Shown one piece after another: positions 53,201 to 64,000 of a DNA stretch of 64,000 nucleotides (positions are counted from its first letter, which is position 1; every line of letters starts with the position of its first letter). The notes under the pieces were generated by a model that was given only the letters and a program-made list of their open reading frames with translations, made no database searches and was not told the DNA's origin. The translations under genes were made by a program, and so were the position numbers. Source of the stretch: Aphelocoma coerulescens (lineage: Eukaryota; Chordata; Aves; Passeriformes; Corvidae). The stretch lies in assembly GCF_041296385.1 (NCBI RefSeq), contig NC_091015.1:92178004-92242003 (forward strand), in the 5' to 3' direction.

Positions 53201-56200
53201 AGTAAAGAAGCAGGAAAAGAGTAGCCAATAAATCGCAATTCCTTCATGGACACTTAGAGCAGGATAACGTCTCGTTGCTATTTGCCATGACTGCTCCTTT
53301 CAGACTCTTGTTCTGTTTTGGACACAAAGTAAAAACCAAAGTGGAAAAGAAAAGCTACTTTTTTATGAATCCAATTTCATACTGTTTAACATTGGTAGAC
53401 AGGGTCATTAATTTCAGTGGATGTTGGATCAGGTCATAGATCTGGAAGCCTAAACTTACTTTTCTAAAAATAGATTACATTTTTATTTCTTCATTATGCC
53501 CTAATTTAAAGTCCCTTGAATCAGACTATTAACAAAATATTATCCTATCTCACAAAATAATGCAGATAAAACTAAAATTCCACTCAACACTCATATAGCA
53601 CTTTTCCTCTTCAAAGCACTTTAGCAGCACTGATTAATCATAGCATTAATTAAACGACTATATTTTTTTAAAATTCAGCCTTCCAAAAGCTCTGTTCTCT
53701 GCAGGGAGCAGAGGAGAGCATAGCAAGGGACTAAAACCAGCTCCAGTAATCAGAAAACTTAGCCTGCAGCAATTAAACTGAGGAATCACTTCCCTTGCAG
53801 AATCTTTCTTACCTTGGGCTAGTGGAAAGATGAAAGGAAAGATGACAGTGCAATCTAAACAAGAAATAAATCTGTTTTGTGTAAAGGAGCTGGTTAATTT
53901 GATATATTTGCACTACCTGAATCAATAGGTGGGCTAACAACTCCTTTCCATGAGTTTTCTAGTTTGTATACCTGGCAGAAAATGCAATCAAAATTAATTA
54001 GAAAGGGAATTTTTTTATTTATTCCACACATGGACTCCATCCATTCTGGATATAAAACCCAAACATGCAAGAATAAATTCCTTGGATCCAACAACAGTTA
54101 AGCCTGAGGTTGTCATTTTTGTTCTCAGACAAGCCTCCAGAGCTAGGACTGCAAGGGAGACAGCCAAAGCCACCACCCAAATCCTTTTTTCTGGCCAAGA
54201 GAGCAGAAACAGCAGAAGAGTAGTAATACCTCTGATAGTTTGCCTTAAAAAATGCTGCTTTCTTCACTGCTGAGGATGACAAATAGAATCTTATTAGTGG
54301 AGATTTTTCTCCTTCTGTGGACCCAGCAGTTGTTTGGCATACCAGGTCGGCAGATAATTAGGCAGGTCAAGCTGAGCTTGAACTGACTCATTTTTATAGT
54401 CCCAGCATGGGTGAGGCAGTCAACAAATTAACACTTGCACCTCTTCCCAAATTCATCTTCATAAAGCAGGCTGCGAGGCAGAGAGCACGCTCTTGAATTG
54501 GGCTGCCCATGTTTGATGGTTGCTTCGTTTCTCCAGCATGATGGCTGGACTGATACATGATGGACATTCAAAACAGAAGCCATCCACTATGCTGGGTGAG
54601 AGGTGCTGTTAAGAAATGGAAAATCCATTTGGCTGTGGTACACATCAATCCATTTCTGTATTAGTTTTGTGACTGTTTTGCTGCAAACATATTCTCCCCT
54701 GAAGGAGATCTAGTTTCTCTGGAAATCCACATGGCAGGCAGCATGCATCCCATGAAAATTGCCAAAAGGACAGCAGCAAAGACGGAAGAGGCAGAGATGT
54801 TCAGCAGGGTCTCAATGCAGTGCAGTGCTCTACCTTTGGCATTACGTCCAACAGAGCCAGCTGAAGTGCTTCTGCATGCAAAGTGCAGACATGGATCAAG
54901 CCTTTAAAGCACCTGTAAGAACATGAGTTAGCAGGTTATGTTCAGCCAAAAAGCCCTGGAAGTTCTTCAGTGTGTAGTTTTTACAATAACTGCTGGTATA
55001 AAGTCTGAATATCTGTAGTCTCACTGTGTGAGAGGCAAGCAGAATATGAAGGAGTTCCATTGAGAGAGGAGTGAAATCAGTATTAGAAGTAACAGCAGAT
55101 TAAATATGGAATTGAGATATGCAGGAGAGGCAACAAGAGCAGTACAAGAGCAATAACTTTTAAACACACTGGTATTTTTAAGTCTAAAATCTATGATTGC
55201 AAGCTAGCTAAAATGTCCTTTAGTTCAGAACATTAAAAAGCTGAGTCCGAGGGTGGGACTGGGAATGCAAGGTATGACAAAAGCAGGATCTAGCTGACCA
55301 TCGAAGTGTAGGTATTTAAACCAAAACGCAGAGAGATTGGAAAAACTTGGAAAACATGGCAGATGCAGAGATTTACAAGATGTGGCAAAGGAGAATGAAA
55401 ACTTCACAATTAAGACCCAAAGGTTTGAGGGGATGCAGCTCAAGGAAGAAAATTAGTCATGTAGTAGAGGGAAGAGGAGGTAGCCCTGGGAAGATGAGTT
55501 AAAACAAGAAAAATAATCAGCCAGAGGCAGGAAACATATGAAATTTAAAAGTTATGTTTCTGGAAGCAGAGAAGCTGAAGGAGGAGGGTAACTGGGTTAA
55601 AATGCTGTTACAGGAAAAAAAAATCTGTGAAGGATCTGAGAAAGCATATTGCTGAAAAGCAGTGATTGCATTGCACCCAGTTGTGATTTCCCATGGCATG
55701 TTCAGGTTCAAAATACCAAAAGCTTCTCTTTTGTCTTTGTCCGATGCTAATAGTTGCAATACATGCTGCTCTTTCATCCTTGTTATGGCTGTGCCCTTTC
55801 TCATTCCTTGTTCTCCTCATACCTTTCTTTTGCAAAATACAGAACCAATATCTTTAATCTTTTTCAAAAGATAAAAGCTTCTATATTGGTTACCCTTTTA
55901 GATATTTGATTCTTTTACAAGCAAATCTCAACTGACATTGCCGCACAGTTATTGGTGTTTTACGTGCTTTCATCACTCTCTGGTAGTTTGAGGGTTTCTT
56001 CCCTAAAACTGTAAAAGATGACTGTTCCCGCTCCCTGTAGGGCTTTATATGCTACACTGCTGATGGCTGAATTTATTCTTGATAAAAAAGATTTTTAAAA
56101 AAGAAAACCAGTGACTGGCACATCACATACAATGCATCAGGGAAGATACTGTTCCTTTTTGTCATGGTCCATACCAAATACCAATCTTGTATCTTGAAAT

Positions 56201-59200
56201 CTTGCTGCCTGTCATCAGAGATGGTGAAAAACTGAAAGTGTGTATCATTTTTCTGAAGTGAAGAGGGAATCTGAGACCTCCACCTGATTCTTTGTTCAGT
56301 CTCAGCAGCCATGAGCAAAGTGCACCTGGATCCTTGGGGGCACAGGAGGGCATGTGTGTGTAATGGTTTTAATTCTTTCTTTAGTCTCAAAAAATAATTT
56401 ATCTCCACAGAGTCTTAAAATTTCAATTCAAAAAAACCTGCAAGGAAATGATATCTGATATTGTTCTCTAGCTCAAAGTACTCATTATCCCATCTTAATT
56501 GGCAAGCTATGTTTAATGTGAAGCAGCTAAAACAGTGGCTTCCAGCCCATGAGGTTTGAGCTGCTTACTAAAACCAGTTTAAGTTAACTCATCACTCTTT
56601 TCCTTGTAAATGATTGGGCTGAAGTGATAGGTTTTTTGGACAGGGATAATTGCAGTATTATAGTCAATTACCATTATGTAGTGAAATATGTATTTATTTT
56701 GAAGTGCCAGAGATTATGTTTGTGCATGTCACTAACATAAGAAGTAGAAGGACCTGAGTACCTAACAAACATTTTTGGTCAAACATTGAGAATGATATCC
56801 AGGTGCCTAGAGATAAGTATTAAACATTAAGGGCCAAAGGGTATCCAGTTTTGTTTTCTGCTTTTCCAGAAGCCTGTGTGTCTTCCATAGGTATGATAAT
56901 TCTGTGCGGGTATCTCAAGTATACAAGGGAATTTGAAACCACATTACCCCCATCTGTTTGGACACAGAAATCTCCCCCTATTTACCTGAAAATGGTTTGA
57001 TCTTCTTTTTTACACCTACATCCCAAAGTGATCCAGAATCCTCTGTTCTCTGACACTTGCTAGAAGTGGTGGGGCTCTTGCTATTTGCAGCATGCTTTTC
57101 AGTCCTACTGCTGCAGGGCTTTTTCCACTTTCTTCCTGCAGTAACAATTCATGCACAGTGTTCTTAGGAATAAGAAACAGGTGTGCTGTGATGAGCAGCA
57201 TCACAGACCGTGAGCCAGCACAGGCCAGGCCATGGGGGTCTGACAGTAGGCACTACTTCGGAGTGTCATAAACCTGCTCTGTCCGCTGCTGAAGTCATGT
57301 CAAACGAGGGGCCCCATCGAGAGAGAAGAGAGCATTGCTGTGTGCAAACTGTGGGGCTTGCAGTCCTTCATGTGCAATGTACCCTGCAGTGGGCGCTGCT
57401 ACAGACTGTATCTTACGGAGTGGGGTGGAGAGCAAAGTCCCTGGCTTGGTGGTTGCAGTGGAAAGCCTGTCTGGAGGCAGTCATTAAATTCAGTGGTGAG
57501 CAAGAGGGCATGAAACTTTGGGCTGGCTGATGACCCTTATTTCAGGTTGTACTGCTCTGCCTTCTTTTATAAACCTTATTTTAAAAGGGGTCCTCTTTTA
57601 TAAACCAACGTTGCCTGATAATGGTGGATTTTTTCTTAACTCACCTTTCCTGCTGCTCCCCAAAGTCTCAGGAGTAATCATCTACTCAGTGGGTCAAGTG
57701 TCTCTCAACCTCAGTACTGCAGCCTTTTTTTGCTTTCAAAGATACCGGTTTGCCTCCTTCCATCTGCTGCCTTTACTCCTGGCCCAGCAGCTCTAGTATT
57801 ATCCTGCTTCATCTTATTGGGCTTGCTCCTTCCTCTGCCCCACAAAAAACCACACGTGTTTGGCTCTAAGACCCAGTATGACAGCATTTCTTACCTCCTG
57901 GCCTATTTTGCCTTTAAAATCCAGGGTAGTTTTCCCCCTTGAGTGTTTCACTGGTGAAACTCCCTATGAAAACTAACACACCTTTACCCTCTGAAATGAC
58001 ATGAGATTGACTGCTGCTCTGATGCCTACAATAGAACTTGTATTGTCTAGGCATTCCAAGTCCAGAGTCTGCTACATATTGCAATCAGCATAATCATTCT
58101 TTTTTTATGGGCCCCTTCTTGCACATCAGGATGTACCAGAAAATTTCCAGTGTTCAGAGAAGGCACAGGGCTTCTCTGGAACAGCAACAGCTGAACCTGA
58201 GGGGCACATCCCGCTGCTACACTAGTGGTAATCTATTACAGCATAAAACAGTGGTATCTGACAGTGAAAGAAAGCATGGTGCAGGAAAGGACTATCAACT
58301 CTAGTAGTGGTGTTTCTGCCACTGCTGTCATGTGATGAACACACTCTAAATTTATTAGACTACCAGTTGAATACAGTGACTCATGACCAAAATCCATTAC
58401 TTAATTCCATATGAATTAAGTAGAGACTTTTGGCACATTTATTAAGTAATGATTGAAAGTAATAATAAAAGCTCTCCCAGTCATATTCTTTCCATGAGTC
58501 TATGAAATACTGAATTTGAGTGGTATTAAAAACACAGGAGTGGTGAAAGTGCCCAAAAGCACATATGTCTAAGTGGAGCACTTGTGTTAGCACAAAGAGA
58601 AGAAAATTCACATATATTCTGACATACAGGCACCAGTAGTTCTGGAATAGGATATCTGTGTCTTTACAATAAAGTATGGTGGCATTTTGCCATTTTTATA
58701 TGAACTAGCTACATGATGTGAATTAATGGGTATCTTTGGAGGGGGGTAAATAGTGAACAATTACTTTTCCAGAAAAAGATCTATCTCTAGAACAGGGTCC
58801 TTAGTTTGAATTAATATCTGTTTGGGGTTTCTTGTGTCTTTAGTAGGTAAATTTTCCTAATCTTGTACTCTCAAACTAGGAACCATGTCACAACTACTTA
58901 ATAAATTTGCCAGTGTGTCAAAAGCATTGTTCGGAGATGAGTGAAAATGGAAGTGCATTCAATGATGTTACAACAGCAGTGAATTTGTCTCAAGGCAATA
59001 GTAGGGAAATATTTCCGGAAGCAGAACCTTATCTGTGATGATTTTGCTCTGGTTTAATCTACCAAAAGAATAGTTTGCTCTGCTGTTTGGCTCTGAAGGC
59101 AGAATCTCTCTTAGGACAGTTACTTGATCCTATGAAGTGAAAAGTTTCCTGAATTAAGTAATGGAGGCAGGTATTAAGGTGCTGAAACTTTTGTCATTCA

Positions 59201-62200
59201 AAGGAAAAGACATTGGATCTTCATTGCTGAAATAATAAGTAAATGCTATCATCTTACAGTCAAAGACTTACTACATAGTGTTAGATGAATCACCTTCTTA
59301 ATATGAAAATTATGGAACTCTTATCTTAGAAAAATAACTTTTAAATGTATAGTATCAGAAAAATGCTCTCCCAAGCACCCACAAGACAACCCCTTTCCTG
59401 TTACATCTATTTAATGTATTTCTTCCTTCCTTTAAGAGTGAAATTGAACAAATAAATACAATTTCTTTTTTCCTTGTCAAGCTGTTGGCTATGTTTAATC
59501 ATATTATGTAAATCCTCTTTAAAAGCGTCAAGTCAGTTTTGGGTCTTACAATGTGTAATGTTGTTCAAATACAAAAAATAAAAATAAAAAATCAAATTGT
59601 TTGTAGATTAAAGTAGTTCTGTATGGACCCTAATGAAAATTAACAAGGCTATTTATTTTTAATATAATCCTCACACACATCCGCCTCGCTCCCCAGCACC
59701 CTCATCAGTTCTCACTTCTTCCATTCAGGGAGGCTTCTTGTGTTGCAAGAGAGCTGAATTGCCCAGCTCTCCTACTAGTGGTGCTAGATAACACTTTGCT
59801 GACATTCCAGCACTGGTTTCCATTACACATTTCCATCTGCTTTCAGAAGAGGCTCTCAACATGGGAAAACATAATTCTAAGTGCAAATGCTCTGCAGAAT
59901 GTAACATACACCAGTGCAGAAGTCAAGGGTCACAGGTGGTGTCAGTTGTGTTGGGCTCATGCAGCAGTACCTGGGGTAGGACTTCCCATTCACACCACTG
60001 TGGAGCAAGGTTTCTTCTATAGCTCGTGCTAGAAAACGTGACTCTTCTCTTCTTCGTGTCTGTAGTAAAGCAGTAGGAACATAACTGAGTTAAGAGAAGT
60101 TAACCACTAACTGATGGGGTTTCTTTCTGTAAATGTAGTACAGTGGTTTATATAGTTTTAGAAAAGCTTTTTGGAGTATAAAGAATAGTCCTTGGCTTTC
60201 ACCTTCTGTGGTTTAACTCGATATTAAAGCAAATTTCCTGCTTTTGCAAAATACTTTCACATAGTTAACACAGTGTTCAAAGTACTCAAACCACAGAAAA
60301 TGTGCTAAGAGCTGCACTTGTTCATAGGTTTTAAGACCATGTAAACAGTGGCTTAGATCAACTCTGTAGCCCAGCCACTCCCCTCTTCTTCCATCTGGTG
60401 TGCCACCTGTGTTTGGTGAACCCCTGGAAAGACATTTTCCCTGCTGGAATTGTGGTCAGCTGCTTTACCTACATGGGTGAGCAGCTTTGTTGGAAGTGGC
60501 AGTTCTGTCTTTCACTGCCTCCTGGGGACAGGGCAGGGAGAGGGAAGCCTGTCTCCCCAACAGGCAGCTGCTGGCAGTGGGGCCTGGCGCTGACTCCTGG
60601 TTCTGGTAGGGGAGTTTCCAAACTGGACACCAGCTTACACAGCTGCCACAGATGAAATAGTGACTAGATTTTAGACCTAGGAAATGTGAGTCTTCTGTCT
60701 GGCACGTGCTATCCAAAGGCTAAGTTTGATGCAATTGTTGGAGGGGAAAAGAAATGGGGGAAAGAAGGGGAAGGCAATAAAAAAACCCTACCTAACCCAG
60801 TCACAGTATATTTTACTTTAAATATGCATCTGATTAAGAATTGAATAGTAATATTGGGCTGGAATTACTACAGCTGCTCAGAGTAAGGAATGCTGTATTG
60901 TCCCGCTGTTACACATTATCTATAAAAAGCTGTTTCATTGTTTTGAAGTATCTAATACTGATTTGATCTTCTCATGCCTAACTGAAGGGTGTGTACAGCA
61001 GAAACTTTAGAACTGCTGAGCACTGGCATGTCCAGAATGCTTATACCGTGCTTGATTGTTGTTTGTTTTAGTTTTCCTGCTGAGCTTTCCCTGACAGCTC
61101 CAAAGCCTTTATTTATTTTAAGAAGCATTTTGTGTGTCTAGGCATGTGGACTGGTGTGAATAATATTGCCTGGAACACTAGACCAGTTCCAGGAAAGAAA
61201 TCTGCTTGGGGCAGCCATCCATTCCTTACGCCCAGTGCTCTGGGATGCAGTCTTTGGCTGCTAATGAAATGATCATTGTGAACTGATTCCACCAGAGGAC
61301 TGAGGTGCTGAGATGCTCTGTTGCAATTTAAGTGAGGTACAAAAGGAAAAAGGAATATTGGTCTATCCTGGATGTGTGCACAGAGTAAAGCAGAAAGTCT
61401 CACTGATCTCATTTATCTACTTGTACTTATTCCTGACCAGTGGCAAACACTGTGCTCGAAGAGTAAAAGCTACACCAAATCATAGTTTATTTTCTTTTTT
61501 GAAACACAAGCTTAATTTGATATGTGTTGCAAACTGAAGTAACCACTGTAAGTGATACACAACTCTTAATGTGTTCATGTTACACAGAACAAACAGATGC
61601 AGGTGAAAACAGCATTTCAAACTTTTCTGTCACAGTGTTTCATAAATGTATTGGGGAAAAGAAGATTTTCAGTTTGCTCAAGCAAATCATTTCTGAAAGA
61701 GAAAGAGGTGCTAACAACTATAATCTGTTGTTAATAATATTGCCTAAAATTGTAACAGGGCAAGTAAATTAAATATTAAGTTCAAAGAAATAAAAATGTT
61801 TGAGAACAGGATTTCTATTTGTATTGCAAATTGTATTGAGATTCAAATCCTACTGTACATATTTGGTGGGCAGTCTAATGCTTTTTATAATCAGGAATGT
61901 TTTTACATGATACAGAGTGAGTATTTTCTAACACCTCACATTACCACAAAATCTATTTGATAATCTTTAACAGTTCAGTGCAGAGATTTTTGGTTTTATC
62001 TGTATTATGAATATTCTGTTCAAATGACTGACTACCACATCAGTTCTACCACATCAGGCAAAATTCTGAGAAGTAAAAACGGTTCAATGTCTGAGAGTTA
62101 AAAGATGTGATTTTCCTCTTCCCTCTACTTTGAAATATGGATACAAACAACTGAGTTTATGAATTCAGAAATAAGATTTTTAATAAGTAATTTAATAAGT

Positions 62201-62751
62201 AATTTTAAACAGTAATTGATCAGAACATTTTTGAGTTATCCAAAAAATCTGATTAAATTATCATATCATATCATATACAATAATCATACCTGATAATTCA
62301 CAAAATGTGATGTAGATTAGATTACTAATTATGTTTATATTTCCCAATTTTCCTGTCCTTTTCATCCTGCATGATACACTCATGGTGATTGCTGTATGCA
62401 AATTCCTAGCACAGCTGCACTGAAGGTGATTCAGAGTTGTTTCACTGACCTCAGTAGTAACTTCATCAGGTCTTCACCATCTCTGATCTTGTCTTCATCA
62501 CATTGAAGGATTGAGCAGCCATTTACCATAGCAGAAATCCTCTAGAACTGATGTGAGATTTCTCGTGTATCTGTGCTGGTGCTAATCCTGCCCTATATTA
62601 ATATATATTTACATTTGCATTTATATTTACACTACATATATGTATAAATTCTCAGAAACTGCTTTTTTATTATTTTCACAAGCAGTACATGACTTTTAGG
62701 TGCAATTTGGAAAAATAAATCTGTTTATTTAAGCATGAAAAAAATAACAAT

Positions 62752-62795
62752 TTTAGAATCATTTAGGTTGGAAAAGATCATCAACTCCAAATATA
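62752..62795 (-). mobile_element. CR1-like 3' tail remnant
   Basis: The + strand text 'tagaatcatttaggttggaa' followed by 'aagatcatcaactcc' is the first 40 or so bases of an antisense CR1 3' end. Very short, so subfamily cannot be judged. Confidence 0.65.
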
Positions 62796-63511
62796 ATTGA
62801 CAGAATTTCTTTTTCTTTAAATGTTCAGTGTGACCATTTTAAAAATTCCTTTCATTTTAGGAGATTTTAAGTTCTGGAGGTTAGTGTTTTATTCAGTAAA
62901 TCCTTGCTAAATGCCAGACTGGAAGAGATGTCAGAAAGGCTCCTTTTCTGGTCAGTACCATGCATATAGCTAACAATGTGTGGAAAAGATGGTGTCTACT
63001 TGAACAGCACAGTCTGAGAAACACTAACAAACCCAGTTAAATTGCTGCATGTAGAAAGAATTAACCTTGTACAGCAAAGAAGCCTTCAGAGAAGACTGTT
63101 TCACAAATAACATCATTGGGTTTGCATTCACTGCTGTGGTTTTAACAATTGATGCACATTTAATTTATGGTAACAAGTTGTGAGTTGTTTGGTGGGAGAT
63201 GAGGACTTGCCGAGTTGTGTGAATTGTGGTATCCAGGTTATCTTCATGCATATAATTGGCCTTTACTAGCATAGTGCCATTCTCTTAAGGATGTGAAGTA
63301 GCCATATCAGAAGTCTCTGGCTGATGCAGTGTGGATGTATTAACAGAATCCATAATGTGTGTAATGCTTGAACGTGCAATCATATAAATATGGCTTGCTC
63401 CAAAATAGTATCAGTATCCAATTAGATGACGTGCAGTGATGCAAATGGTGCTATTAGTCTTGCGTGTTTTCCCTGTACTTCTCCGTCACCCTTTATTGCT
63501 GTATCTTCTGA

Positions 63512-64000
<489 letters not shown>

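Overview
The window is a piece of a vertebrate nuclear genome, almost certainly a bird. It is AT-rich and gene-poor. Its recognisable interspersed repeats are CR1 LINE fragments and TG...CA solo LTRs of kinds common in avian genomes. I saw no Alu, B1/B2 or mammalian L1. No prokaryotic, plasmid or viral gene is present.

The only gene I can support is CTNND2 (delta-catenin, a p120-family armadillo protein of neuronal adherens junctions), on the + strand. Five internal coding exons lie at 2746-2863, 5888-6073, 16226-16399, 28431-28581 and 63540-63750. Every junction has AG/GT ends and compatible phase, and together they give about 280 residues of the armadillo domain, roughly residues 720-1000 of a protein of about 1225 (positions from memory). 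Neither end of the gene is inside the window. The rest is intron: about 3.0, 10.2, 12.0 and 35.0 kb, plus partial introns at both ends.

Intron contents, left to right: a CR1 3' end (about 425-640); a perfect 378-bp tandem duplication (11556-12311); a solo LTR (13108-13653); an internally deleted CR1 (about 20829-22250); a faint CR1 tail (33690-33760); two solo LTRs under 200 bp apart, each with a 5-bp target duplication (37079-37724 and 37922-38395); CR1 fragments at 40290-41262 and 41629-41850; a GT/CTGT microsatellite near 42.2 kb; a decayed intronless copy of the TJP1 (ZO-1) C-terminus (about 45100-46344); a CR1 tail (47705-47795); a G-rich, telomere-like degenerate repeat block (about 48880-49640); a CR1 3' fragment (49693-50222); and a short CR1 tail (62752-62795).

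The most notable items are the TJP1 retrocopy (processed pseudogenes are scarce in birds), the exact tandem duplication (recent event or assembly artefact), and the telomere-like block. I found no evidence of a new coding system. The remaining open frames are short and look like chance.
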